From the NCBI RefSeq assembly GCF_013410115.1, contig NZ_JACCCV010000001.1:496001-560000 (forward strand): DNA of 64,000 nucleotides, given 5' to 3'. Source of the stretch: Tunturiibacter gelidiferens. Its GTDB lineage: Bacteria > Acidobacteriota > Terriglobia > Terriglobales > Acidobacteriaceae. Shown in pieces: positions 46,328 through 55,312 of this stretch. A program made the translations under genes and the position numbers. The notes under the pieces were generated by a model, which did no database searches, was not told the origin of the DNA, and saw only the letters and a program-made list of their open reading frames with translations. Position 1 is the stretch's first letter. Each line of letters begins with the position of its first letter.

Positions 46328-48202
46328 GTGAGCTTCAAGATATCCAGACGGGAGCTATTGCGAGGCGGGGCCGCTGTGGTGGCAGGCGGAGCGTTGCAAC
46401 AGGTTGGGTTCGCTGCGTTTGCCGCGCGGCCGCTGGAAGAGGTGGGCTACGGACAGGTAACGCTCAAGAGTGCGCCACACCTGGCTCAGATGGAGAACGC
46501 CCGCTCCGTTCTGATGGGACTCAGCGATGACAGTCTATTAATGCCCTTCCGAAAGATGGTGGGACAGGATGCGCCGGGCGAAGATATCGGCGGGTGGCAT
46601 CAGTACCGGGCGGACTACGACTACAGAAAAGAAGACGCAGGGTTGGCTCCGAGTGCAACGTTTGGCCAATGGGTATCGGCCCTGTCGCGAATGCATGCGA
46701 TCACTGGCGATCCGGCGCTGCGTGAACGAGCTGTGCGTTTGAACCGCCTCTACGCCCAGACGATTGCAACCGAATACTACGCAAAGAACCGCTTTCCAGC
46801 CTACTGCTTCGACAAGCTTGTGTGTGGGTTGATGGATGCGCACCGGCTTGCTGGGGACGGCGATGCGTTGGAGATTCTCGAGCGCACCCGAAAGGCCGCG
46901 TTGCCGGAGTTGCCAGGGCACGCAGTAGACCGGGAGGTGGTCTGGCGGGAGGGTAAGGATGTCTCCTGGGTCTGGGATGAGAGTTACACACTGCCGGAGA
47001 ATTTGTATCTTGTGTCGGCACAAATGGGAGTGCAAGGGACCGCGTATCGCGAGATGGCGGAGCGTTACCTGGACGACGCGAGCTACTTCGACCCGCTTGC
47101 ACGGGGAGAGAACGTGCTGGGGGGCAAGCATGCGTACAGCTACGTGAATGCGTTGTGCTCGGCGATGCAGGCGCACATGGTCGGCGGAAGCGAAAAGCAC
47201 CTGCGCGCAGCGAAGAACGGCTTCGACATGCTTCTCGCCCAGAGCTTTGCGACCGGTGGATGGGGACCGGACGAGATGCTGCAAGCACCCGGATCGGGGA
47301 AGGTCTTCGCAAGCCTCGCAAAAAGCCACAATAGCTTCGAGACGCCGTGCGGAGCCTATGCGCACATGAAGCTGACGCGTTATCTGCTGCGTTGCACTCG
47401 CGAGGGGCGCTATGGAGACAGCATGGAACGCGTGATGTACAACACCGTTCTTGGAGCCATGCCGCTGCAGCCCGATGGACACGCTTTTTATTACGCGGAC
47501 TATCATTCGCAATCTTCGATAGATAATGCGGCGGACACGGCGGACACGCCGAACGACGCGTTGGGCTCTGGAGGCAAGCGGGTATATTCGGATCATCGGT
47601 GGCCCTGCTGTTCGGGGACGCTGCCGCAGGCCGCCGCTGACTATTGGATCAACGGATACTTTCACGAACCCGGAGCGGTGTGGGTGAATCTCTATCTGCC
47701 TTCTGTTTTGCGGTGGAACGAAGGTAACGCAAAGATCGAGATGGAGCTGGAAGGAACGTATCCGGAGACGCCGGAGGTGCGCCTTCGCATGAAGACCTCG
47801 CACGTGGTTTCGTTTGCACTCAAGCTGCGGATTCCGGCGTGGGCGGATGGAGCCACGCTGCAGGTGAATGGTCGTTCCGTCCAGATGGCGGTAGCGTCGG
47901 GGTTTGCCACGGTTCAACGCAAATGGCGGACCGGCGATACGGTGAAGCTGGAACTGCCAATGAAGCCGCGGCTCGAGATGCTGGACGAGGCACATCCTGA
48001 GACGGTCGCGGTGATGTTCGGACCGAGGGTGTTGTTTGCACTAGCTTCGGAGCCGGTGGCGGCGAGCAGTGCGCACGCGCTTGCCATACAGCAGACCGGG
48101 GGCGAAGAATGGATGCTGCAGAGTTTGAATGGCCCGGTGAAGATGGTGCCTTTTACCTCAGTACAGAGTCAGACTTACTTGACTTACATTCGGGTGATTT
48201 AG
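46328..48202 (+). CDS. GH127-type (DUF1680) beta-L-arabinofuranosidase, Tat-exported
   Basis: 624 residues from a GTG at 46328, chosen because GGCGGAG lies about 9 bases upstream and it yields a compact twin-arginine signal (SRRELLRGGAAVVAGG, Arg7-Arg8); the frame is open further upstream. The all-alpha barrel domain carries Glu338 and Cys341 (FETPCGAYAHMK) and Cys427-Cys428 (WPCCSGTLPQ), matching the Glu plus three Cys that bind zinc in the GH127 enzyme HypBA1, although the first pair is spaced ExxC rather than ExC, so it may belong to a sister family. Likely removes arabinose or a similar sugar from plant polymers in the periplasm. Followed by an aldo/keto reductase and GH35 gene. Confidence 0.85.
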   Translation: MSFKISRRELLRGGAAVVAGGALQQVGFAAFAARPLEEVGYGQVTLKSAPHLAQMENARSVLMGLSDDSLLMPFRKMVGQDAPGEDIGGWHQYRADYDYRKEDAGLAPSATFGQWVSALSRMHAITGDPALRERAVRLNRLYAQTIATEYYAKNRFPAYCFDKLVCGLMDAHRLAGDGDALEILERTRKAALPELPGHAVDREVVWREGKDVSWVWDESYTLPENLYLVSAQMGVQGTAYREMAERYLDDASYFDPLARGENVLGGKHAYSYVNALCSAMQAHMVGGSEKHLRAAKNGFDMLLAQSFATGGWGPDEMLQAPGSGKVFASLAKSHNSFETPCGAYAHMKLTRYLLRCTREGRYGDSMERVMYNTVLGAMPLQPDGHAFYYADYHSQSSIDNAADTADTPNDALGSGGKRVYSDHRWPCCSGTLPQAAADYWINGYFHEPGAVWVNLYLPSVLRWNEGNAKIEMELEGTYPETPEVRLRMKTSHVVSFALKLRIPAWADGATLQVNGRSVQMAVASGFATVQRKWRTGDTVKLELPMKPRLEMLDEAHPETVAVMFGPRVLFALASEPVAASSAHALAIQQTGGEEWMLQSLNGPVKMVPFTSVQSQTYLTYIRVI

Positions 48203-48295
48203 CTCCAGCGACCCGTGAGCGGCCTCGATCACGAAGGCCGAATGTGAAGGCTCAAAATTTAGAGCGAAATGGGTGCTGGCTGCATCTCAATCTGA

Positions 48296-49330
48296 ATGGA
48301 ATACAGACAACTTGGTAAATCGGGTTTGAAGGTGCCGGAGCTATGCTTCGGTGCGGGGACGTTTGGCACTGCCAACGAGTTTTTCAAGGCCTGGTCGGAG
48401 ACGACGCAGGAGGAAGCGAACCGGATCGTCGATATCTGCATGGATGCGGGGATGAACCTGTTCGATACGGCAGATGTCTATTCGGACGGTGAGAGCGAAA
48501 AGGCGCTGGGCAAGGCTCTGGCGAAGCACAATCGTGACGATGTGATGATCTCGACCAAGGCGACCTTTCGGCTCGGCAAGGGACCGAACGATGTGGGGTC
48601 ATCCCGCTACCATCTGATCCAGTCAGCGGAGCGCTCGCTGAAGCGGCTCGGCACCGACTATATCGACATCTATCACCTTCACGCCTTCGATGCGACGTCG
48701 CCTGTGGAGGAGACACTGCGTGCGCTCGATGACCTCGTTCGCGAAGGCAAGATCCGCTACATCGCGTGCTCCAATTTTTCGGGATGGCATCTGATGAAGT
48801 CGTTGAGTGTAAGCGAGCGCTATGGTTGGTCGCGTTATGTTGGTCATCAGGTGTACTACTCGCTCGTTGGCCGCGACTACGAGTGGGAACTGATGCCCCT
48901 GGCAGCCGATCAGGGTGTGGGTGCCCTGGTATGGTCGCCGCTTGGTTGGGGACGTTTGACTGGCAGGATCCGCCGCGAGACTGGCATACCGAAGGACAGC
49001 CGTCTGAATTCAAACATCGTGAATGATGCAGGTCCGCAGGTCCCCGAAGAGTATCTCTATACCGTGGTCGACGCCATCGACGAGATCGCGAAGGAGACCG
49101 GCAAGACGGTACCGCAGATCGCGTTGAACTGGCTGCTGCGGAGGCCTACGGTTTCAACTCTAGTTGTCGGCGCAAGAAACGAGGAGCAGTTGAAACAGAA
49201 CCTTGGGGCCATCGGCTGGGAGCTGACCAAAGAGCAGGTGGCTAAGCTCGATAAAGCCAGCGCGCTGCCGAAGGCTTATCCGTACTGGCACCAGGTGCAG
49301 TTCAAAGAGCGCAATCCTTTCCCCGTATAA
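48296..49330 (+). CDS. Aldo/keto reductase
   Basis: A 344-residue NADPH-dependent TIM-barrel reductase. The catalytic tetrad is visible: Asp57 (FDTAD), Tyr62 (DVYSDG), Lys88 (ISTKAT) and His129 (YHLHAFD). The C-terminal cofactor region is STLVVGARNEEQLKQNLGA. It lies between two glycosidase genes on the same strand with gaps of 93 and 77 bp, so a role in sugar or aldehyde reduction in the same pathway is likely, though the substrate is unknown. No signal peptide; cytoplasmic. Confidence 0.93.
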   Translation: MEYRQLGKSGLKVPELCFGAGTFGTANEFFKAWSETTQEEANRIVDICMDAGMNLFDTADVYSDGESEKALGKALAKHNRDDVMISTKATFRLGKGPNDVGSSRYHLIQSAERSLKRLGTDYIDIYHLHAFDATSPVEETLRALDDLVREGKIRYIACSNFSGWHLMKSLSVSERYGWSRYVGHQVYYSLVGRDYEWELMPLAADQGVGALVWSPLGWGRLTGRIRRETGIPKDSRLNSNIVNDAGPQVPEEYLYTVVDAIDEIAKETGKTVPQIALNWLLRRPTVSTLVVGARNEEQLKQNLGAIGWELTKEQVAKLDKASALPKAYPYWHQVQFKERNPFPV

Positions 49331-49407
49331 CCGCGTAGAATTGGCGATGATTTCGAGGCTCGCAGACTACCGCGGGCCTCGATCAATGTTGCGTGTGTGA
49401 GGATTGA

Positions 49408-51249
49408 ATGCGACTACTCGTCTTGTTGCTTGCCGGCCTTCTTAGTGTCAACGGATTCGCGCAGGCTCCAAAGGCGCATCGATTCACCGTGGAAGGCGAT
49501 CACTTCGCGCTGGATGGCAAGCCGTTTCAGGTGATCTCGGGGGAGTTGCATTATCCAAGAATTCCGCGAGCCTACTGGCGTCAGCGATTCCGAATGGCGA
49601 GAGCGATGGGATTGAACACAATCACAACGTACGTCTTCTGGAATGTACATGAGCCGAAGCCGGGTGTGTTCGACTTCTCCGGAAACAACGATATCGCAGA
49701 GTTTGTGCGTGAGGCTCAGCAGGAGGGTCTCTATGTGATCCTGCGCCCCGGTCCGTATGTGTGCGCGGAGTGGGAGTTCGGCGGCTATCCGTCGTGGCTG
49801 CTGAAGGATCACACCACAAAGGTGCGCACCAGCGACCCGAAGTTCATGGCGCCAGTGGCACGATGGATTGCGCGGCTGGGCAAGGAACTGGCTCCGTTGC
49901 AAGTGGGTAACGGCGGTCCGATCATCCTGACTCAGGTGGAGAACGAATACGGATCGTTCGGCAATGACCACGCTTACATGGAGCAGATTCACAAGCTTCT
50001 AATCGATGCAGGATTCACGCAGTCGCAGCTGTACACCGCCGACGGCCCGGAGAAAGTGCAGGATGGCTCGCTGCCCGAGCTTCCGGTTGGGATCAACTTT
50101 GGCGGCGAAGAAGATGGTGCAGCAGAGCGGGCGTTTGCGACGCTGAAAAAGGTTCGTCCCAACGGTCCGTTTATCAACAGCGAGTACTGGGCCGGGTGGT
50201 TTGATCACTGGGGCGCAGACCACGCGAACACACACGCGGATAAGCAGGCAGACAATCTGCAGTGGATGCTGGCGCATGGCTATTCCGTGAGCTTCTACAT
50301 GTTTCACGGCGGCACAAGCTTCGGAGGCATGAATGGAGCCAACGGAGATGTACCGGGAACTTATGAGCCGGACGTCACCAGCTACGACTACGACGCCGCG
50401 TTGGATGAAAGCGGACGGCCCACACCGAAGTACTTCGTGTTTCGCGACATCATCGCAAAGTCCACTGGAGTCACACCGCCTACAGTGCCTGCGGTTGCAC
50501 CGGCGATCCAAACTCCGGAGATGAAATTTGTTGAATCAGTGTCGTTGTGGAAGAGCCTGCCCGCGCCGATCCGATCGGAGCATCCGTTGAGCATGGAAGA
50601 TGTCGACCAGGCCTATGGCTACATTCTGTACCGCACCACTCTGAAGGCAGCGGCGCAGAGCGAGCTTGTTCTTGATGAACTTCACAGCTATGCCCAGATC
50701 TATCTGGACGGCAGACTGATCGGAACGCTGGATCGACGATTGAAACAGGATCGTCTTACGGTTCCCGCGGTAGTGAGCAATGCACGTCTGGATATTCTGG
50801 TGGAGAATACGGGCCGGATCAACTTCGGCAAAGCCATCGGTGGCGAACGTGCCGGCATTACAAAGCAGGTGACGTTAGGTGGAAACGAGCTAACAGGCTG
50901 GGAGATTTATCCGTTGCCTCTGAAGGACACTGCCAGCCTGAAGTTCTCAAAAGAGCCCTGCGAAGGCGCTTGTTTCTATCGCGCCAGCTTCAAACTAAGC
51001 GCCGTTGGCGATACTTTCCTGGACACCAGCGAATTTACAAAGGGGCAACTTTGGCTCAACGGCCACGCGCTGGGCCGCATCTGGAATATCGGTCCACAGA
51101 AGACGCTCTACGCACCGGCACCATGGATGGTGAACGGAAGCAACGAAGTGATCGTGTTCGATCTACAGGGGAAGATCGGTGCGACTGTTCGAGGCTTGGA
51201 CAAGCCTGAGCTTGGATCACCGACCAAAGAGTCACCCGTAGCGCAGTGA
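49408..51249 (+). CDS. Secreted GH35 beta-galactosidase
   Basis: 613 residues with a signal peptide (MRLLVLLLAGLLSVNGFAQA). The TIM barrel holds the GH35 motif GGPIILTQVENEYGSFG with the acid/base Glu180, and the nucleophile Glu259 in FINSEYWAGWFDHWG. After about residue 330 come the beta-sandwich domains common to the family, with a C-terminal LWLNGHALGRIWNIGPQ. It would remove beta-galactose from plant polysaccharides such as galactans or arabinogalactan, which fits the neighbouring GH127-type enzyme. Length is typical. Confidence 0.95.
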   Translation: MRLLVLLLAGLLSVNGFAQAPKAHRFTVEGDHFALDGKPFQVISGELHYPRIPRAYWRQRFRMARAMGLNTITTYVFWNVHEPKPGVFDFSGNNDIAEFVREAQQEGLYVILRPGPYVCAEWEFGGYPSWLLKDHTTKVRTSDPKFMAPVARWIARLGKELAPLQVGNGGPIILTQVENEYGSFGNDHAYMEQIHKLLIDAGFTQSQLYTADGPEKVQDGSLPELPVGINFGGEEDGAAERAFATLKKVRPNGPFINSEYWAGWFDHWGADHANTHADKQADNLQWMLAHGYSVSFYMFHGGTSFGGMNGANGDVPGTYEPDVTSYDYDAALDESGRPTPKYFVFRDIIAKSTGVTPPTVPAVAPAIQTPEMKFVESVSLWKSLPAPIRSEHPLSMEDVDQAYGYILYRTTLKAAAQSELVLDELHSYAQIYLDGRLIGTLDRRLKQDRLTVPAVVSNARLDILVENTGRINFGKAIGGERAGITKQVTLGGNELTGWEIYPLPLKDTASLKFSKEPCEGACFYRASFKLSAVGDTFLDTSEFTKGQLWLNGHALGRIWNIGPQKTLYAPAPWMVNGSNEVIVFDLQGKIGATVRGLDKPELGSPTKESPVAQ

Positions 51250-51266
51250 GTCGTTTCGACAAAAAG

Positions 51267-51299
51267 AGAGAGCCTCAGGTCGATGACCGGAGGCTCTCT
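51267..51299. terminator. Bidirectional hairpin terminator between GH35 and barrel genes
   Basis: A perfect 10-bp stem AGAGAGCCTC (51267-51276) with GAGGCTCTCT (51290-51299), loop 13 bases. A run of five A residues precedes the left arm, so on the minus strand the hairpin is followed by CTTTTTG: it is a good terminator for the outer-membrane protein gene and may also stop GH35 transcripts. Confidence 0.8.
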
Positions 51300-51327
51300 T
51301 GAACTGCATTTACGGGTGTATCGGCGT

Positions 51328-52935
51328 CTAGAACTTCATGAGGAATGCCAGCGTCAGGCGGTTCTCGCTGTTACGCAGATCCGGGCTCCAGCCTGGAACG
51401 AGAGAACCTAGTGCACCGGTGTTGCCACCTGGCGGCGTAACGCCACCGGGTCCGGCAAAGTAGGGGACGTTCGCCGCGCGATGGTTGTACTCCAGCCGAT
51501 AGGTAAAGTACTGGCTCGGCATGTAGTCCGCTGTCACCGAAGCGTCCCATGCCTTGAACGGATCACCCGGGTTTTCCGTGAAGTAGGGAGTTCCGGAGGC
51601 TGCAGTTGCACCATTGATCGGCGGGAGGAGCACGAGGTAGCGGCCGGGGTTGTTGATGCGTCCACCGCCGAGTGTCAGGCCAAAACGATCACGATCAAAC
51701 CAGAAGCGATTGTAGGCCATGAAGCCGAGAAAGCTCTGCTTCGGTCCAGTCTTCCCGTTGCCAAAGCAGCTCACGCCGCCGCCGCTCTCGCAGCCTGCGT
51801 CGCCGGTCAGAGTTGCGGCGGCCTTACCAAGGAAGGAGTCGGGCCGCTCGTAGTACTTGTACTGAACACTATCGTCGGTGTGGTAGCGGGTACGTGAGCC
51901 TATGCCCAGCGCATCCTCTCCAAAGCCGTACTGATTGCCGACGATCGACCAATTTCCGTTTGGCCGATAAAGGATCGATCCGCCCAGACCGGGTCGATTG
52001 TTGAACCGGCCGTAGGATTGCCAGCCGTTGATGAACCATGGTTCGATCTTCAGTTTGGCAGTGGGAAACCATTGCACGCGCACACCATTGAAGAACCAAG
52101 GCGTGTTTGACGACACATAGGACGGCTGATAAGCCCAGTTATCGAACTGATAAAACGAGAACAGTCCGATGTAGGAGAGGAAGATGCCAGCATCCACGTT
52201 CAGGCCGTGTTGCACATTGAAGTGGTAGCCGGCGTTGGCCTCACCTACATAACGATAGGCGTCGGCAAGGTCCCACTGGCCGCGCGAGGGGCTGGCATCA
52301 TTGCGCGGCGTAGCCGTGGCGTAAAGACCGATCTGGCTCAAAACGCGGGCGCGCACATTGTTGTAGTGGAAGTCGCCGCCGATTCCAAGGTCCGTCAGTG
52401 CAACCTCACTCGAGCGAAATACTTCGCTCGACCCGACGATCGTGTCGTCCTGCGGATGGCGGAAGTCGTAGGTGTAACTCACATCCGAGCGTATATCCGG
52501 CGTGAAGAACTTGGTTGCATACGGCGTGTCCTTGGTCCGTGGGTTGCCGGTGAGCCAGGTGAAATCGGCAAAGGCGAATGGCTCTGAGTGCGGGCTGGCC
52601 GGGTCGGTCACCTCCGGCTCTGTTTCACTCAGATCGGCCGCCGCAACTGAGGCCTTCGCCGTCGTGGTGTGATGAGTCTCCGGAGCCGAGGAGCTAGCCT
52701 GCTTGAGCTCCATCAGCTGCTTCTGAATTTGCTCCAATTGGTCCTGTAGCTGTTGAATCTTCTGATCCTGGGCTGTCTGATGCTCCGGTGTGGCTTGTGT
52801 ATTTTCTACGGCCGTCTGCAGATTCGGCTCTGTAGCCTGAGCTCGGAGATCGCTTGTACAAAGAGCCATCCCCGCTGCAAAGGTGAACGCTGCCAGACCA
52901 AATCGCTGACCGCATGTCGTTATTCTGTTTTTCAC
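51328..52935 (-). CDS. Outer-membrane beta-barrel protein with coiled-coil N-terminus
   Basis: About 535 residues. Signal peptide (FGLAAFTFAAGMALCTSDLRAQA), then a coiled coil with Gln/Leu heptads (QKIQQLQDQLEQIQKQLMEL) as in porins that trimerise or bind peptidoglycan, then a long beta-barrel with alternating patterns, ending in LTLAFLMKF; the terminal Phe is the usual outer-membrane insertion signal. It resembles the BBP2-type carbohydrate-associated porin-like proteins. GTG at 52935 is chosen because GGAGAG lies 5 bases upstream; an ATG 6 codons earlier lacks such a site. Next to GH127/GH35, so sugar uptake is a reasonable inference. Confidence 0.83.
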   Translation of the reverse strand: MKNRITTCGQRFGLAAFTFAAGMALCTSDLRAQATEPNLQTAVENTQATPEHQTAQDQKIQQLQDQLEQIQKQLMELKQASSSAPETHHTTTAKASVAAADLSETEPEVTDPASPHSEPFAFADFTWLTGNPRTKDTPYATKFFTPDIRSDVSYTYDFRHPQDDTIVGSSEVFRSSEVALTDLGIGGDFHYNNVRARVLSQIGLYATATPRNDASPSRGQWDLADAYRYVGEANAGYHFNVQHGLNVDAGIFLSYIGLFSFYQFDNWAYQPSYVSSNTPWFFNGVRVQWFPTAKLKIEPWFINGWQSYGRFNNRPGLGGSILYRPNGNWSIVGNQYGFGEDALGIGSRTRYHTDDSVQYKYYERPDSFLGKAAATLTGDAGCESGGGVSCFGNGKTGPKQSFLGFMAYNRFWFDRDRFGLTLGGGRINNPGRYLVLLPPINGATAASGTPYFTENPGDPFKAWDASVTADYMPSQYFTYRLEYNHRAANVPYFAGPGGVTPPGGNTGALGSLVPGWSPDLRNSENRLTLAFLMKF

Positions 52936-53507
52936 TGACGCTCTCCATTCCATACAGCCGCCGTGGCTGATGAATGGAGCTGCCAGGCCGCCGGACGCTG
53001 ATATCCAGAGCCTAGCGAGCCGGCTATAACGAATTCGTCAAGAAGGCATAATGAATTCGTAAAGGGACTGTGCGCGTCTACGACAACGTTGCAGTCAAAT
53101 AGAGTCGCATCAGCACGGCTGCGAGCCTCTTTGCGCAGATATTACTACTGATCGGGATTGGAGGTGGTCGTTTGGCCGCAGTGGCTGAAGTTAGTTTCCA
53201 GAAGCCGTCCTCTTTCCCCAGCGTTCGTCCGGATGACAGATCTTCGGATTGAAGGCGAATAAGTTAGTCGGGCTTGACTCAACGCAGGAGACTCTCCACT
53301 TCCTCAACTTCTTCGGCTCGCCTTCGCTCAGTGAAGTGGTGAACTTCTTTTCGTCGCCGAGGCCGTGGTCATCGTCAGCCAAAGACTTCATCGGGTTGAA
53401 GACCAGGTAAACGGCGCGCCATTGTCCACCCCGTACCCCTCTCGAAGGTGACCCCGCGTTCATTTGGCACGGCTTTTTTCAATCGACGATTTGTAACTGG
53501 AGAAGGT
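52936..53507. other. 572-bp intergenic region with no supported gene
   Basis: Contains the upstream region of the barrel gene with a 17-bp direct repeat (listed separately). The rest (about 53070-53507) has no convincing gene; a 90-codon frame on the minus strand has no recognisable features. Confidence 0.5.
53026..53064. promoter_or_regulatory. Two 17-bp direct repeats upstream of the outer-membrane protein gene
   Basis: ATAACGAATTCGTCAAG (53026-53042) and ATAATGAATTCGTAAAG (53048-53064), 15 of 17 identical, with a 22-bp period, i.e. two helical turns, about 90 bp upstream of the minus-strand gene start. Each unit holds the palindrome GAATTC extended to CGAATTCG in the first. This is the layout of a two-site operator or activator site. 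Confidence 0.5.
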
Positions 53508-55178
53508 CTAATGGCCGGCGGAAGGACTCGCGTGTTTGGGTGGCCGCGGGATGAAGAAGAGCAGAGGCAGCATACACGCGCAGAAGACCGCCATGTACTG
53601 GATGATGTCGAGGTAGGCGAGCATGCCCGCCTGACGGTGCAGCTCGTTGTAGAGATAGGCCTGCGCGGTGTGGGAGCCAGTGCCCGTCATGGGGTTTCCG
53701 CTGCTGTGGCCGCCAAACATGCCTTTCAGCTTTGCCACCCGGTTCATGAAGGAAGCACTGCCAGTCGTAAGATTGCGTACCATGTTCGTCTCGTGGGCTG
53801 CAGTGCGGCGTGTGAGCATGGTGGCGACGAACGCCGTTCCCACAGAGCCGCCGATATTTCGCGCAAGATTCGTCAGGCCCGACACGTCGTTATTCTCAGA
53901 CTGCTTTACCCCGATGTACGAGATCGTATTGATCGGGATAAACAGGAACGCAAGTCCTGACGCCTGGAAGCAGCGCACAAAGACCAGGTATCCGTAGCTC
54001 ACGCCGAGGTTCAGCGTATGCATTGTGATCAGCGACAGTGTCAGCATGATGAAGCCGTAGCCGATAAGTTTGCGCGGATCGACCTTGCCGACCAGAACGC
54101 CGACAATGGGCATCATGCACATCATCATCAGGCCCGCAGGCGAAAGTACCAGACCGGCAAGTTCCGCTGTGTAGCCTAGCAGCGTCTGCACAAACTGCGG
54201 GATCAGAATGGTGGTGCCGTAGAGGGAGAAACCCAGCACGAACATCAGCAGAAAACTGATCGAAAAGTTGCGGCGCTTGAAGAGCGTCAGGTTGAGGATG
54301 GGGCGATGGCCTTCGCGGAGTTGTTTGAGCTCCCACCAGATCATCGCGACAAACGCAATGACCATGGCGACGGCGAAGAAAGTGATGAGGTTCGAGGAGA
54401 ACCAGTCATCCTCCTGGCCCTTGTCGAGAATGAACTCGAGCGAGCCGAAGGTAAGGCCCAGCAGGCCGAAGCCGAGAAAGTCGAGCTTGATGCCGCCCTT
54501 CTGCGACAGTTCAACCTGCTTCTTTACGTAGGGAGGATCTTCGACAATGCGCGAGGTGAGGAACAGCGAGATCAAGCAGATGGGAACGTTGAGAAAGAAG
54601 ATCCAGCGCCAGTCGAAGTTGTCCGTGATATAGCCACCCAGGGTCGGTCCGATTGCGGGAGCGCAGACAACGGCGAGGCCATACATCGCGAAGGCCTGTC
54701 CGCGTTTCTCAGGTGGGAAGGTGTCGGCGAGGATCGCCTGTTCCGAAGGTGCGAGACCGCCCCCTCCAACGCCCTGCAGAACGCGGCAGAAGATCAGGAT
54801 CGGAAGCGAAGGAGCAAAGCCGCACAGAGCGGAGCTGATGCCGAACAACGCGACGCAGATCATGTAGAACTTCTTGCGCCCGATGAAGGTTGTCATGTAA
54901 GCCCCGGCGGGCAGAATGATGGCGTTCGCGACCAGATACGCGGTGAGGACCCAGGTGGCCTCATCCTGCGTCGCTCCCAGACCACCGGCGATGTGCGGCA
55001 ACGCAACGTTGGCGATCGAGGAGTCCAATACCTCCATGAAGGTCGCGAGCGTTACCGTCATGGCAACGATCCACGGGTTGATCCGCGGACGCCAGGGCCG
55101 TTCCACAGTCGGATGGTGCTCGGGACTATGCGCTTCAGAGAGCTGCGCCTCGGGGAGTTCGATTACTGTAGCTGCCAT
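53508..55178 (-). CDS. DHA2-family (EmrB/QacA) drug:H+ antiporter
   Basis: A 556-residue major facilitator with 14 expected helices. Visible family motifs: motif C-like GLAVVCAPAIGPTLGGYI, and motif D1/A region FMEVLDSSIANVALPHIAGGL followed by TTFIGRKKFYMI. It is close to EmrB, the inner-membrane pump of tripartite multidrug efflux systems, but no EmrA-type adaptor gene is adjacent. Start at 55178 (MAATVIEL) is preferred; a 51-codon extension overlaps the divergent gene. The expression is probably controlled through the palindrome in the divergent promoter region. Confidence 0.93.
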   Translation of the reverse strand: MAATVIELPEAQLSEAHSPEHHPTVERPWRPRINPWIVAMTVTLATFMEVLDSSIANVALPHIAGGLGATQDEATWVLTAYLVANAIILPAGAYMTTFIGRKKFYMICVALFGISSALCGFAPSLPILIFCRVLQGVGGGGLAPSEQAILADTFPPEKRGQAFAMYGLAVVCAPAIGPTLGGYITDNFDWRWIFFLNVPICLISLFLTSRIVEDPPYVKKQVELSQKGGIKLDFLGFGLLGLTFGSLEFILDKGQEDDWFSSNLITFFAVAMVIAFVAMIWWELKQLREGHRPILNLTLFKRRNFSISFLLMFVLGFSLYGTTILIPQFVQTLLGYTAELAGLVLSPAGLMMMCMMPIVGVLVGKVDPRKLIGYGFIMLTLSLITMHTLNLGVSYGYLVFVRCFQASGLAFLFIPINTISYIGVKQSENNDVSGLTNLARNIGGSVGTAFVATMLTRRTAAHETNMVRNLTTGSASFMNRVAKLKGMFGGHSSGNPMTGTGSHTAQAYLYNELHRQAGMLAYLDIIQYMAVFCACMLPLLFFIPRPPKHASPSAGH

Positions 55179-55259
55179 GTGTGGTTTATTCGATTGTATC
55201 GGCGCACGCCGGGATTCAGAGAGTTGCAGCGAAATTCCGGCCAATCCACACGACGGCCT

Positions 55260-55275
55260 ACCGTTTCGATACGGT
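55260..55275. promoter_or_regulatory. 16-bp palindromic operator candidate
   Basis: ACCGTTTCGATACGGT is a perfect inverted repeat except for the T/T pair flanking the central TCGA. It lies between divergent genes, 37 bp upstream of the PaiB-type start and about 82 bp upstream of the exporter start, as expected for a TetR/MarR-type repressor site. No repressor gene of that kind is in the immediate neighbourhood. Confidence 0.5.
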
Positions 55276-55312
55276 GATAACTTCATAACCAAGGCTTCTG
55301 GGAGAAGCGGAA

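Noticed and set aside
46538..47995. 485-codon minus-strand frame opposite the GH127-type gene
   Set aside because: Arg/His-rich shadow frame without motifs.
53191..53463. 90-codon minus-strand frame upstream of the outer-membrane protein gene
   Set aside because: No signal, domain or ribosome-binding site, and composition is like the surrounding intergenic DNA.
54306..55277. 323-codon plus-strand frame opposite the exporter gene
   Set aside because: Shadow of the DHA2 transporter; no family features.
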